Assembly: GCF_954871325.1 (NCBI RefSeq) | Contig: NC_088776.1 | Coordinates: 55,570,569-55,634,568, forward strand | Origin: Gordionus sp. m RMFG-2023 | Lineage: Eukaryota > Nematomorpha > Gordioida > Chordodea > Parachordodidae | Length of the DNA stretch: 64,000 bases | Direction of reading: 5' to 3' | Part shown: positions 26,626 to 39,935 of the stretch, piece after piece | Layout: each line of letters starts with the position of its first letter | How positions within the stretch are numbered: position 1 is the first letter of the stretch | Translations under genes and position numbers: made by a program | Notes under the pieces: generated by a model | What the model was told of the DNA's origin: nothing | Databases searched by the model: none | What the model saw: only the letters and a program-made list of their open reading frames with translations

Positions 26626-29043
26626 CATGGTGGAGACCGATCTATTATATTATGACCCCCCCCCCCCTCCCAATGACGGAACCACCTAATTGGCTTTCCA
26701 AAAATATGATCTATGCTGGATCCATACCCAAAACTATCAGTGTGAAGTACGCACTGAATCGCCAATGTCACAGGCATTAGAATGTATCAAAAATAATTTT
26801 ATATAAGGATAAATTTATAACATTAACTAATATTAATAAAACACATAAAAAATTATTAACGTTCAACACTATGTAACAACCTAATTTATAAAACATCGCT
26901 GAATAAACGGTAGCATGCCATTTTGTTTCCGATATAAGAATCTTTATAAATAAATAAAATTATTATTTAATATATAATGGGAAAGCGTCTCACCAGCTTA
27001 TTTTTAAACAAATGATTTGTCCTTTTTGATAGTATTATGTGTCATTGACTAAATTACAAAATAAATCTTTGCTAATGGAACGCAAAATTGCTCTCGTTGC
27101 AGTGCCAGAATAAAGTTAAATTCTAATAATCTATAAAGGAATTGATCACATTCTGATTTAATTATATTTATATACCTTATACAAGCAGGGTAGGGCAAAT
27201 TTTCAAATAAAAAAAATACATTTTAAATAATAAAAAGCTACAAAATATTTTTAATAAAGTATTTAAATGCAAATATTAGTTAGAAACTTTTAGCACAAAG
27301 AAATACTTTGATAAATATTTTTTGTAAGTCGATTTTTTTTACTACCGTGACACCCTTTCAATTTTTTTTTACAATATTTTTGTTATTAAACATTTTCTAA
27401 CATTATCGACTCTATGCAGCAATTCGTAAACATCATATATTTATAATTTGCAGAAGTAGCACATATATGTAATGATTACAACTATATCACCGTCAGGGAT
27501 GTGAACCCGCACTCAGACCCTTTACTCTCGTACCTGCACACTATTTAAAAATGGAGGGTTCACAGATTCTACGTGTCAAAAACAAGTATTAAAATTTTTT
27601 TAAGTAATTCCTTTAAATCCATAAAAAATAAGTCAAAATTATACTTATACATGGGCGATGAAATTCAACTCAAACAATACTTATATATATGATCTTGAAA
27701 CATGTTTAACAAGATGCTAAGAAATAATCGGTATGAATTATTAAGTGACATTGCTTACTAGGATGATCAATGAGGAGCTAGGACACAATCAGGCAGACAA
27801 TCAATCCCACAGAATGAATGAACTTATTTTTTTTAAAATCATATGAGTAACTGATTTATATTATGTGATATTTATTATTTTTTGAATGTAATGGCGCTTG
27901 GCCTTTTAAGGGTGGGCGTATTGTGCTTTCTTATTTATAGATAAATTTCACTATTAGTAATAATGTAGATTTCATTTATTTTATTTTCTTAATTAATTAA
28001 TATTAAAGGAAAGAAAAAATGTTTTTCCTTTGATTAAAATTATATATAAATATTGCCTGTATTTTTTGAGTTTTAATGAAAAATAAATGAATTGGAAATT
28101 TTGTTTGATACTAAATCCTCAATTCGCATTATATTATTTATAAGGTAACATTATACAAATACAAGTGTTTCAAATAATGAATATAATAATGTTCAAAAAT
28201 AATTAACTTAAATTAATATTTAAAATCCAAAAATAAATGGAACTTTTTCTTTTACCAGTCAAATAAATATTATTACCTTATATAAGAATTTACCATCTAA
28301 AAAAAATTGTGCAGGCATCTATCCTGAATAAAATGGAGAATTAAGAACAAAATGGTGATCTGGAACACGTCCTGATTGTTTAAAAATAAGTTTATATTAT
28401 AGATTAACTAATAAAAAAAATAATAATTAGATTTTATTAATTATCTAAATTTCACACACATGCCATAATATAATAAAAACAGTTTTGCAAAAAATAAATC
28501 AAATATTAAATAAATAAATAATATTAATATAAATCATTTAAAACCAGATGATATTTATAATTAACTAAAAAATCTTTAGTGCCGCCAAATCGGACCTCAA
28601 GCGCATTGGTGAATCCGATCAATGCTGTATGAGAAAAAGATGCTAAAAAAATTTTTAAAAAATAGAAACAAAAACTAGAGTATCATTTAGCGATTGAGAT
28701 GGATCTTACCAAAATAGTTTTGAAATTAAAACAAGTTTAGAATATTCAATCCAATGACCTAATCCTCATAAAGACAAAAATCACTGGTTAACACAAATTA
28801 AATTTCAAGAAATGTATGGATAGCCATGGTTCTTAGTAAGGGATATTTTTAAAAAAATAACATATTTTTGCTTTAAATTCACGAATTATTTACTAAGCCG
28901 TTAATCTAACTTTGATGCGAATTGTTAAATATAAAAAATAAATGAAACAAGGGAAGGAAAGGGATAAAATTTATGGTTAAATTTTGTTTTACAAGTCTGT
29001 AGTACAATAACAAATTTTTATTTAATTATTTCCCTTTCCCTTA
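26626..29043. other. AT-rich intergenic sequence with a tRNA-like fragment
   Basis: On the minus strand at about 27550-27485, GTAAAGGGTCTGAGTGC is followed by GGGTTCACATCCC, which looks like the 3' half of a tRNA or tRNA-derived SINE. The 5' half does not pair. An AATAAA signal for the Rieske gene lies at 29022-29017 (minus). Nothing else was recognised. Confidence 0.4.
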
Positions 29044-32000
29044 TCAACCAACAACAATTGAAGTGTCAGTGGTGAAAGCATAAGGAGGCACTTCCAAGTT
29101 GAGAGGAGCGGGTCCTTTTCTTATGCGACCGGACCCATCATAGTGCGAGCCATGACAAGGACAATAGAATCCACCAGGGTAATCACCAGCATTAGCTATA
29201 GGGATGCAACCTTGATTAGTGTTAAAATTTTTGTTTAAAATTATAAATACATATAGAAAATATTAACTGATAAATAAATGAGGAATATTATAAGATAAAT
29301 GAGAAGAAAAAAATCAAAAGAAAAAAGGAGTTCAAATAATTATCCCCACCTTGTCTTCCCTAATTTTCCTTCCATTTCTTTTTTAGAGTAGATAAATAAA
29401 TTATAAAGAAATGATATTATAATGATCTATATTCATTTTTTTTAAAAATTTGTTCAGGTGAGCTTTTAGGAAAATAAATATATTTCTTGCATTTTTAAAT
29501 TTGTGATCATCGTGTAAATTCTCAATTATATTTTTACATTTTTATTGTGGCTATATAAATATATAGGGATATAACTATTTTTTATCGGATCGGATTGGGC
29601 GGATATTTCACCCATTTTAAAATATCGGTTATCGGCCAATTTATAAAATTTTCCTATACGGTATGAAATGGCGTCTTTAACAAAAATAAAATGTTATAAA
29701 ATTTAAAAAAAAGGTTATATCTAAAATCAATCGAAATCCATTTTTATGTATATTTTTTTAATAATAATAATTAATTAATAAACATTCTGCCATACTGTTA
29801 TTTTTTTCTCATTCTGTATATATAAAATAGTACTGAAGAATTTATTTATCCAAAAAAAAAAGCATTTTGCAAAAAAAGTAGATATATAACATTATAATAC
29901 TGAGTCGACAAAATGTATACAAATCTGTTTTATTATATGGCATATGTGTAAAACTTAAGTCATTTTTAAAGCTCGCGTTTTTTTAAAAAAATTTTGAAAC
30001 GCTTGATTTTATCGGAAGCGCAATCCACGATAAGAGCACAACCCAAGAAATGTTCAACAACTGAAGGAGATTTTTTAAAAATTGGATTAAATGTATTTCA
30101 AATTAAACAAGTATCTGAAGTAAAGAGTAGGATTAAAGAGATATGGGTTAGGGTTAAGATATATTAAAGATGGGTTTTTTTAAAAAATAAAATTAAAGTT
30201 TTAATTAATAACTTGTAAAATATGATAGGTCAATAGATTATAAATTTTAAAATATCAGCTGTTGTAACGGCAATTTACCTAGGTTGGAACATAATCGCAT
30301 TCCAGTTTGTATAGAATACCAACGCCATGAATTTCAGACAATTTTGCATTGAGCCTATATGAACTAAACTTAAATTTCTATCATTTCACATAGACGACAA
30401 TTTATTTGGGCAGTTTTTTTTAAATGACATGTACAATTAAATTAATCACAATAGGGCAGTATAAAAAAACATTTGGTAGATATTAAAATTTAATGGTAAG
30501 TCAATAATTAATCTAAAGTTTTTTTAATTGATTTGAGCAGTATTTAAATTAAATAGGCAGTTTTAAAAAAAATTAGATGATTAGGGCAAAGGAATCTGCA
30601 ATTGCTCAATCTTATTTAAAACATATAGCATTTATAAAATTATTTTCATTTAGATTTACTCAATGTCACAATATTTAACAAAAACGGGAATTTCCTTTAT
30701 GGATCTCATTTCTAATATATTTATTTGTTAATTTAGTAATTTTTATATATTTATATGTTAATTTTCATATAAAAAATGTATTTGTAGTAATAAATACTAA
30801 ACAACTTGATTAAATAAATACTGAAAGTTTTTGGTTTTACAGCTCAATATTTTATAAATATTGCCCAAATGATTAATTTTCTTGATAAAAAAATTCCCAT
30901 TTATTTGTTAATTTACTGCCCAAAAGATTAATTTGTTGACAATAAAAATACTGCCTATTTTGATTAATTTACTGCTCAAAAAAAATCATAGCCTAAGGAT
31001 TTTTTTTTTCATAAGAATAAAATAGTAAACAAAAATTTATGGTGAAAGCCTGAAATTCACAAGGTTAAAAACTCTAATCATGCTAGAATATAATTCTGCA
31101 GAAAGAAAACAGGGGTCAAATGACGTCTCGGGACTAGCTAAACCCTTATGAAATAAATTTACATCTTTTACAGAAACAATATATTATAATGTAATGAATG
31201 TTGAATTAATTATAAAACCTAAATGAGTACAAATGCCTATCAAAATAAGCCATTCCGGTTTTTGCACTCTGGCAGAGTCAGGTTCGGGATCTCTTAAACT
31301 GCTAAAATCTGTCGATTCCTCTTTGGTTATATCGGCAACACTTCTATGCTTTATGAACAGCGGTTTACCTCTCCATTTAAGAATCACGGTTTTACCTTCT
31401 GGGATAGCTTTTTAGGATATAATATTAAGATTCATCAATTTATTACATTATATATAAATTATTTACATTAGAGGTCTGAGATGGGCGATTTTAAAATAAT
31501 TTAATCATTGGGCAGGAGGGCTTATAATATAAACAATGAGACTGGAGTATTTAAAAAAATAAATAAAGCCAAATCAAGATTTTAACAATTTCGCTAATAA
31601 AAGTCCAAATTTCTCCGACATCTGTGAACAAAATTAATAAGCTTGAGTAATTTACTTTTGGCCAAAATTTTTGAGCTAAACGTTTTTAAAAAATTGGCTA
31701 AATCAAGCCGTTTAACAACACTTGCTGAGACTCGTTAGATATTTTAAAATACTTTTCTTGTTGCAAGATAATATTTAAAAAAAATAGTGCAAAATTTGTA
31801 ACTATTTTATTATTAAACATTACAACAAATAAATTGTATTTTAGTTCTTTTCATTAATTTGTTATAAAATTTTTAATAAAATAAAAAAAAATATCGGATA
31901 GGATCTCGATATTTTTTGAAAAGGCTAAATATCGGTGTCGATCCGATATTTAATATCGGCACATCTGTTTTGTTATTCTTCGCCGCGAATTCGCGCTAAC

Positions 32001-34107
32001 CGTGAAGTGTTAACGCGAATTATTCGAATCGTATTTTACAAATTCCAAAATCATCAAAAGAAGAAAAAAATTCATTAAATGATAGTTTTTACATATTCGA
32101 CCTATTAATTTATTTTAAAAAATTTTCAAAGAATTCATTTTTTTAGTACTGTATCGTTACGCGTTACAAAAGTACGTCGTTACTAGACGCGTTAATTTTA
32201 GTAAGTGAGGTAATGGCGTTACTATTTTTTTTAAAAAAAATTTATGAATTAAAGAAACCCTTTATATTTTAATTATTTTATTTTATTGTTTAATGCTTAA
32301 ACGTTAGATTAGAATGGAAGGCTTAAATTCCAAGTATTAAAACCAAGTTTATAAAATATAATACCCCTACCGACCACCCTCAGCACTTATTGAACGGGTG
32401 TTAGCACAAAAAAAAGTAATGATGAGAGATAAATAATATTGTTTATGGGATTAACTTTGTAAAACAATTGCCATTAAAAATTATTATAAAAAATTGTTAA
32501 AAAAGAAAGTGGCAGTACATATATAGATATGTATCAGATCCAATTATCTTTTCTGGGTACTGGATTCTAAGATTATTAAATTAGGTAGCTGAGTGCAGAA
32601 GTGAAACTTATACAAAAAAAACATTTGCTCCTTGTATATAGAATGCAAATTTAATTCAATTAAATATATAAGTTTAAATTTATTTGCATATCTGTTCAAC
32701 AGCATCATTATTATATTTATAACTGATCGATAGTATCCAATATTTTATTCAATTTAAAGATGATTTTTTTAATGCTGTTACTTCTGTTTATTATTTTCAC
32801 AATCACCAAATTCTAATAGGGATCCAGGGGTGGACTGGCCAAATCTCTAAAATATATATATTGATTGATGAAATAAAAGAAAACAAGTTATGCAATTTTA
32901 TTTTCACAGTAGACATTCCTATTTTTAAGGAGTAACATTAAATGTAAAGATTTTACTCTTTTGAGCAGTGTAAATTGCTCTAATTTTCCATTTTTGATGT
33001 TATTTTTTAAAAAATTAAATTTTTGAATCAAATCAAATAGTTTTATTATTCACACAAATATGAATATTACCAAACTAATAATTTATATAAAATACCCATA
33101 GTTGTCATATTTTTAGGATCTGACTTGATCCTTTTTCTTTTCATTTTCAAACCCAGTCTAGCCTAGGGTTTTTTAAATCATAGCCTATAGAAGTATTTAA
33201 AGGGAAATTATAAACTACTTACAAAGTTGGTGTTAAAAAGGTGTTAGCTTTCAATTTTGAATATGGGAAATCATAATATAAAGATAATGAATATTATGTA
33301 TTAATATTTAAAATATTTTAAAAATAGTTAATTTTGTTGTTACATTCACAATTTAACTAGTTTCTTTAATAATACTATTATTAAATAATTATATCTATGC
33401 TTTATTTGCTCATTTTATATATTTAAACTCAAATTTCCTGCTTTATTCTAAAATTACTTGATAAATCAACTTCTATTTGTGCTTGGGCTAAGACATCAGC
33501 AGAAGGGCTCATTGTATAAATAAGTTTAGTAGCAACATTTTTAGCAGAATAAGCTCCTGCCATACCAGCACCTATATATATAAAATAATTATTTCTCAGC
33601 ATATTATAATAAAAGTAAGTTTTAAACTATAAATATTCTATCAAATATAAATTACCTGCAGTAAAGAGATATGAAAATAATTTACGCGAATCATGTGTAT
33701 CTTTTGCACTAGATTCAGGATCTAAAGTATCAACCCTTCTATAATCATCAAAATTAGGGAAATTTATATCTGTGTGAGCTAATCTAATCTGGGCAGATGC
33801 TTGAGTTATTATACATACATAATTGAATATTAAAAGTGCAAACAGTAATAACATTATGTAAAATATGAATAAAAACATAATATATACCAAAAAAAGGATT
33901 GCAAGATTTATATTCACCAGGGATAACTTTTTTAGCCATAGTTGATGCTAGTAATATTTTTTTTGGTTGTGGATATTTTACAGTTTTTGATTTAGGGAAA
34001 GCTAAAGGTTTAGTTATAGCATTATCAACATTGCTTGGATTTAAAATAAATTTGCGAGCCATATTAGGTAATAGATTTTCCTGAGACTTTGCAAAGAATG
34101 AATACAT
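29044..34107 (-). CDS. UQCRFS1: Ubiquinol-cytochrome c reductase Rieske iron-sulfur subunit (5 exons)
   Basis: Exons, in transcription order: 34107-33888, 33799-33656, 33571-33458, 31407-31219, 29210-29044. All introns are GT-AG in phase 1 and the reading frame stays open for about 277 residues, the normal family length. The N-terminus is basic and mitochondrial-targeting-like. The membrane anchor spans about residues 113-140 ([17 protein letters not shown]). The soluble domain has the hinge-following [11 protein letters not shown], the [16 protein letters not shown] strand, [16 protein letters not shown], and the [2Fe-2S] motifs CTHLGC (219-224) and CPCHGSH (239-245), ending NLEVPPYAF...VVG. 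The protein transfers electrons from ubiquinol to cytochrome c1 in complex III. The fourth intron splits the codon of the glycine in CTHLGC. An AATAAA lies 22 bases past the stop. Confidence 0.97.
29565..29660. repeat. Dispersed ATCGG-rich repeat fragment in Rieske intron 4
   Basis: The sequence contains TTATCGGATCGGATTGG and AAAATATCGGTTATCGGCC. The same word set occurs at 31886-31970, 54940-55030 and 59870-59955. It is probably one end of a hAT-like element; the full element was not delimited. Confidence 0.4.
30104..30310 (+). repeat. Dispersed repeat, copy 1 (also at 53.7 kb)
   Basis: This shares a GGTTAGGGTT...GATGGGTTTTTT stretch followed, about 80 bases later, by ATCAGCTGTTGTAACGGC and TTGG..CATAAT with 53688-53890. 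Both copies are intronic. Ends and class are unknown. Confidence 0.5.
30400..30985. repeat. Foldback-like region of inverted GGGCAGTA/TACTGCCC motifs
   Basis: The left side holds repeated GGGCAG or GAGCAG words with TTAAT nearby (about 30413, 30453, 30537 and 30562). The right side holds the complementary TTGCCC, ACTGCCC, CTGCCT and ACTGCTC words (about 30862, 30912, 30943 and 30971). The arms are imperfect, and the centre lies near 30700 in Rieske intron 4. Confidence 0.4.
31690..31723 (-). repeat. Solo end of the AGTGTTGTTAA hAT/MITE family
   Basis: The reverse complement reads AAGTGTTGTTAAACGGC followed by TTGATTTAGCC, matching the left end of the repeat at 55305. The other end of this copy was not found. 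Confidence 0.45.
31886..31970 (-). repeat. Dispersed ATCGG-rich hAT-like end in Rieske intron 3
   Basis: The reverse complement begins CAGATGTGCCGATATTAAAT and continues through CCTATCCGATATTTT. The repeat at 59870 shares GTGTACCGATAC, CTGATCCTATCCGATATTAA and a TTTTTGAAGGC word in the same context, so these are copies of one family. Confidence 0.5.
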
Positions 34108-34899
34108 TAGGAGCTATATTATCTAATTATTATAAATATTATAATTAGACCAACTGAATGTTGAAAAAAATAGAGAAAAAAAAATTAAGTCATTTGATAG
34201 AAATATTTCATTATTAATGATTGACGTATCTCTATCTCCTAAAATAAATTTTATCACTTGTAATAAATAATACTTTTGTTTAGATAATTTACCTTTCTAT
34301 AGGTTTATGAAAAAGGTATCACTTTTAGGAGTAAATAATTAAATAGTTATGAATATAAGCAAATCTTATAAAAAATATATAATTCTGAGACGCCATGACC
34401 CTGGAATCAATTGTTAATAAAATTACACGGATGGCCGTAAGATTGGTGTAGGGTATTCATTATCTATTATAATTAAGTTAATATATACTGTAGTCAATGG
34501 TTGGGGCCGTGCCACTTAGGGGATGTAAAGTAAACTTAAAACCGCTCTAACATGAAAAAGATATAAACTGGCGGAATGGAAATTAATTAGGGTAAAAAAT
34601 TAATATCATATAGAGCAGAATGTTATTTCATATATTTTAAAAGTCAATAATAAATAATATATTTGTCATAAAATAATATAGCTTATTTATATTTAATATT
34701 ATATAAAAGGTCAGTAAATTGAATACTTATAGTATTTAAATTAATAATTATGGAATAATATAAATAAATATATACAAGAATCGAAAATAAAGATTGACCA
34801 TATATATTATGAAGTTTCTTAAAGATATAAAATTGTCGCCGAAATAAAAAAAACGTGGTTTCGGTCAGGTTATTAAATAGAATTATATATTCTTTTTGT
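34108..34899. other. AT-rich sequence upstream of the Rieske gene
   Basis: It should hold the Rieske promoter, but I can point to no convincing TATA or initiator element. No other feature was seen. Confidence 0.45.
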
Positions 34900-36060
34900 T
34901 TTAAAAAAAAATTAGAAATTATGGGAATTTCAAAAATTACATTTAACGAATTTCGTAAAGAGGAAACTTCTTAAGATATTTGTATTATATTAAATATATT
35001 TGAATGTAAAGAATATTACTCAAACAGATGCAACTTTGAAAAAATTGATTAAATATAAAAACAGATATAAAATATTACTATTTCCAAATAAAAGTTATTA
35101 TGGGCAGATTTATATAAAATTGCAAAACAACTTTTTAAAGTTGAAAGAATTGACTTGGCATCAATCATCGATATTATTAGATTAAGTCGTAGACCAACAG
35201 AATTAGTAATGAATTATTTAGAAAATAAGGAACTAGCCCATAGATATGAATTTGAATATACGTGATCAATTAATTGCATTAATTGCTGGATTAAAGATGG
35301 CTCATATATAAATAGCTATGTTTAAGAAACCCAGATACTAGATACGAAGAGCAACGGTTAAGGTAATAGAAATGGCTCTAGCTATGGAACGGGACGATTA
35401 GAAATAAAAGATACTAAAATGTTTATAACATCAAAGAAACGACTGAACATAATGATAATGATAAAAGATTAAATCAAAATTATAATAATAATCGGCAGTA
35501 TAATGCTAATGATAATCCGCAGTATCAATATGATAATTAAACATAGGTAAAAAGAAAACCAGATCTATAATAACTACCACACGAATTATAATAACAAGAA
35601 AACCGTGCTATTTTTATAATCGTTTTCATGCTATTCGGAATTTTTCAGCATACGAAAAAATGTGCAGTAAATGTAAGAGATTAAAACAATACCGTGTGTT
35701 GTAAAAATAGAAAAAATGTTTATGGTACAAATTACATAGTAACTGATAATTCAGATTTCTCAATAAAAAAAGTTTATAAATATGGACAGCACCTAACAAT
35801 TATGCTATTAATAAACAAATACGAAATGGAATATGATACAGTTTCAGCAGTAACCATCATTAATTCAACAATATGGAATAAAATTGGGAGGCCAAAACTT
35901 AGAATGGTTAGAGCTCCAACTACATATGGTAACAATGCAATAAAATATTGGAGAAGTAGATGATAAAATAAAGTGGCTTCCGTTATTAGTTGCAAAAACA
36001 ATTTTTTCAGATATTAATATTTGGCTCAGTTTTATATCTTTCATTTTACTCCTATTTTAA
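34900..36060 (+). pseudogene. Decayed Gypsy-like gag and protease fragment
   Basis: Frames on the plus strand carry gag-like helical segments (about 35090-35270). Two damaged CCHC knuckles follow near 35610-35700, recognisable as CYFYNRFHAIRNF and CSKCKRL. Then comes a retropepsin-like segment at 35770-36020 with MEYDTVSAVTIINSTIW, where the usual D-T/S-G triad has Val for Gly. The frame breaks after ATTYGNN and continues in another frame as KWLPLLVAKTIFSDINIFG. No reverse transcriptase, integrase or LTRs were found. The Tigger element begins shortly downstream. Confidence 0.62.
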
Positions 36061-36142
36061 ATTCGTAGTGTCATTTTTGCAATATATTACACTATATGAT
36101 TGTAAAAATAAAATATGTTGTTACTATTAAAGATTAATAATA

Positions 36143-39100
36143 CAGTCAAAACCGTTTAATTGCATATCGCTTAAGTGCAAAAACTTTTAAATGCGAAAAA
36201 ACCCCGCTATTTTGATAATAATTACTATGGTATAATGTTAAATTTTATTTATAATTGCGAATCGGTTAATTGCGAAATATCGGATAATTGCAAAATTTTT
36301 CAGGTCCCATTTATATGACAATAACGTTAATTTAATCGGATAAGTGAAAAAATAAAAAAAATTTATCGAAAAAAATTATTCATCATTTTTTTTTATTTAA
36401 CCTTTTTCCATTCATTCATTCATTCATTCATTACCACGCCAGAAATTAATATAAAAATGGTAAAAAAATCATTCCAAACATTAACCCTGAAGCATAAAAA
36501 AGGAATAATTGATAAATTAAACACTACATCAAAAACACAATTAGCATCAAATTACAATTGCCACGTCTCGACAATCTACCGTTTAATAGCGAATAAAGAA
36601 AATATATGCTCACAATTTCTAAGGAATAAACCTCCTACAACTAAAAGAGTTAGAATAACTTGTTACCCAAAGACAGAAGCAGCTTTATTGGTTTGGTTTA
36701 CCCAAATGCGAAGTAAAAATTGCAGTCTAAATGGGCCAGTGATGTTAGAAAAAGCTATGTTTTTTAGCCAAACTAAAAGAAACAAGAATTTTTACGTTGT
36801 GTTTTGTTTTAGATTAAATTTTATTTCTACTTTAAAAAATAAAATAATAATAATTATAATATGTATATCATCGACTGGTATATACTGGTATATGTAACAA
36901 AACATTTAAATTAATACTCAATAAATTATTTTACAAATTTGAATAAACAACACAATATGTAACAAAACATTTAAATTAATACTCAATATTATAAGTTTTT
37001 ATAATATATATATATAAATTATAGGCATTCCTACTAGCAGCTGGTTGCAGAGATTTAGGAAAAGACAGAATATAAATTTTCATAATGTTTGCAATGAAAA
37101 GGGGAGTGCAGATATTATTAATGCAAATGAATGGAGCAGAAATACACTCCCATCTCTGATTAAAGATTATCAAAGGAGTAATATTTACAATTGTGATGAG
37201 ACAGGACTATACTACCGAGCATTACCAAAGGGCACAATGGAATTTAGTGGAACTCAACCACTGGGCTTTAAACCAGACAAGGAAAAGGTCACAGTTCTAT
37301 TTATCATAAATGGGGATGGATCTGATAAAAAGTTATATGTTGTAGGGAAATTTAAAAACCCTAGGTGCTTTAAAAATAAAAAATTACCAGTAAAATACTA
37401 CTCCAATAAAAGCAGCTGGATGACAACCTCAACTTTTGAAGATATCCTAAGAGAATGGGATTCCTCATTAATGAAGAAAATTTTATTGTTTTGTGACAAT
37501 GCATCTTGTCACAAAACAAAATTAACATTTAACAATATAAAATTTATTTTTTTTACCAGCAAATACAACATCATTAATTCAACCTTTGGACATGGGTGCA
37601 ATTAGATCCTTTAAATGTCATTATAGAAAGGGTATCATGAGAAAAATGATAACATTGATGGAAGGAAATGACACCACCTCTTTTTATAAAAGATTTACAC
37701 TTTATGATAGCCTCTATCTTATAAAATTATATGGGGTGAGGTGACAAGTACCACAATCATAAAATGTTTTATTGAAACTAAATTTTTTGATAAGTCTATG
37801 GCATTTGATTGGGAATCGGAGGATGATATAGCACTAACTGAAACCAAGAAGATGAATTTGATCCCATATTTGAAATATGCGTTACACGATGATGATGCTA
37901 GCTGCCATGGAATTTTGGATGATCAGGATATTTGTAATCAGATAAGATTAGAATTGGAAGGTTTAATTACTTAAAATTTTAATTAATCTTATTTTTTATA
38001 GAAGGTTATGAAAGCTCCGAGAATGACGAAGGGAACCTAGAGATATCTGATCATTTAATTACAAAAAATCAGGCTCTTAATGGTTATTATACTTTTCTTG
38101 AATATGCTCATGAACATCTAAGGGATCAAGATTCACTAAGAAAGCTAGATAATATAGTGGAAAAAGAATTATTTACTCCAGAGTCTAGCCAAACTCTTAT
38201 CACAAAATATTTTTATTAAATCTTACATTACTTTATAATAATTGTGATGCATGTATAATAAAATTAGTTCAAATAAAATCTTATGTTAACAAAGCATTAA
38301 TAAACTTTCATTCCAGCATGGTCTGTTAATACATTTACATTTATAATATTAGAATTCATAAGATTTGAATAGGCACAGGATTTTAAATCAAATATCATGT
38401 GAATGAAAACAAAACACTTAATAAACTTAAATTCTTTTATATTAATCTTATTGTTTCCAGTTTTTTAGGCAAAATATTTTAAAATTTGCCTTTAATAATA
38501 AATTAGAATTTAAAAAGTGATAATATATTTGTGTAAAATTATATTTCAGTAAATTTAATGAAGGTAAAATGACAAAAGTAGTTAAAATTAATGGAAATAA
38601 ATATTAGGGTATTGTATAGGAAAAAATGTTATTATCTTCCACAAAAGCTTTTTTTTGTTTTAATTCTTACATATCTTAAATAAAAAATGAGATAAAATCA
38701 AGTAAACAAATTTAATTGAAATAATTTTATTCAATAAAAAATAATTTATTAACAACTATAATGCTAATACATAAATATAATACATAAATAATTACAATCA
38801 ATTTATAATTAAAAGTCTTGTTTTCTTTGTTCCTTTCTGTCTATAATCATGTCTAGATCTAAAGAAAATATAAATATATATATATCAAAATATATCACAT
38901 TACTTTCAACTTCAAGTGCTTCAGATATTTTAATATTATTTGATTGATCTAAATTAATTGAATACTTTTTATAAAATAATAACTTGATGAATGACGATAA
39001 AAATATAGGATTATTGGTGGGAAGAAAAAAAGCTATGATCATATGTTTCAACAAATAAGATAAATTTTTAAAATTTAGTTTTTTTATTTGTTATATAACT

Positions 39101-39330
39101 TATTCAAATTAAAATATATAGTTGATTACATTAATTAAAAATTGTATTTATTGCAAAGTTTGATGGCTTATATGATTAAAATATATAATGATAAATATCT
39201 TTATAAAAAACACAAACTGATTTTTAATAAATAAATTGTTGAATTTTAATCGTATAATTGCGAAATCGGATAATTGCGAAATTTTTAAATATTTCGGTCC
39301 CAAGCTTTCGCAATTAAACGGTTTTGACTG
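36143..39330 (+). mobile_element. Full-length Tigger/pogo transposon
   Basis: The ends are perfect inverted repeats of about 20 bp: CAGTCAAAACCGTTTAATTG from 36143 and its complement ending at 39330. TA dinucleotides flank both (36141-36142 and 39331-39332), the pogo-group target duplication. Sub-terminal repeats with the words TCGGATAATTGC and AATTGCGAAATATCGG recur inside each end. The element is about 3.2 kb and holds a broken transposase. A (TTCA)n tract lies at about 36412-36431. Confidence 0.92.
36457..38219 (+). pseudogene. Broken Tigger/pogo transposase (CENP-B HTH and DDE)
   Basis: The 5' frame from 36457 encodes a CENP-B/psq-type helix-turn-helix region (LKHKKGIIDKLN...HVSTIYRLIANK) and part of a second DNA-binding domain. 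After a gap, a frame at 37045-37530 carries the DDE core with NCDETGLYYR (first Asp) and LFCDNASCHK (second Asp). A frameshift near 37550 leads to QPLDMGAIRSFK with the third Asp. Later frames (37741-37971 and 38000-38219) give the acidic C-terminal tail. The gap, the frameshift and in-frame stops make it non-functional. An internal intron is possible around 36780-37040, where the sequence is non-coding. Confidence 0.9.
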
Positions 39331-39548
39331 TATATAATAGAAAGTTGAAAATTTTAATCCTTAGGTTTGTAACTTTTTACTGGAAACTTAACTGAACACT
39401 AGTATTTATTTTGAAATATAATAATAATTATTATATAGCATTAACTATTTATGAGTATATAATATATAATATAGTAAATCTTACTCAAAATTCACCAAAT
39501 AATCACATTCCCTTATAATCATGATTAACTATTTATCATAACATATTC

Positions 39549-39858
39549 GTAACGAGGGGTGAGAAATATGATATAAAGGAAAATGATAATCAATAGCTCA
39601 ACTCAAGCATTTTTTAAGACCATTTGATAGCGGATAATACCTATAGAAAGTGAGAGGCCTATGTATGGAACCTTTCGACGGTCGATAAGTTTTTCGCAAG
39701 GTCAGATTGTTCAGGATTCTAACTTAAATAAGGTGGTAAACTCTATTTAAGACAAAATTAAGACACGAAATCGATATCGAACACCGTGAAGGAAATTTGA
39801 AAAAAACTATGGAGAGAGAGTTCAGAAGTACGTGAAACTGCTTATGATAAGTAGAAAG
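39549..39858 (+). pseudogene. Decayed 28S rRNA segment (near 5' domain, about nt 60-390)
   Basis: Conserved eukaryotic LSU words are recognisable with many C-to-T and G-to-A changes: GGTGGTAAACTCTATTTAAG, AAATCGATATCGAACA, GAAGGAAATTTGAAAAAAAC, GAGAGAGAGTTCAGAAGTA and CGTGAAACTG. Upstream are CTATAGAAAGTGAGAG and TTCGACGGTCG...TCAGATTGTTCAG. The order matches a normal 28S from just after its start through the end of this region. The mapping to yeast numbering is approximate and from memory. Confidence 0.78.
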
Positions 39859-39860
39859 AA

Positions 39861-39935
39861 CGCGGAACGCTAGAATTAGCGGATTGCAGGTCACAAACAT
39901 TGATATTTCGAATGCACTAGGCTAGAAGTTAAATT
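39861..39935 (+). pseudogene. Decayed 3' half of 5.8S rRNA
   Basis: GAATTAGCGGATTGCAGG followed by ACATTGATATTTCGAATGCAC corresponds to the very conserved 5.8S region ending in TTCGAACGCAC. It abuts the end of the preceding 28S segment directly, which is not the normal rDNA order. Confidence 0.75.

Noticed and set aside
26565-26780. Overlapping open frames on both strands at the right end of the 26-kb MITE
   Set aside because: They run across the element boundary, arise from GC-rich non-coding sequence and have no recognisable domain.
33899-34084. Open frame on the plus strand opposite the first Rieske exon
   Set aside because: It is the antisense shadow of a well-supported coding exon and resembles no protein.
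35774-36001. Minus-strand open frame over the retropepsin-like segment
   Set aside because: It is a shadow of the Gypsy fragment; the plus-strand frame carries the protease motif.
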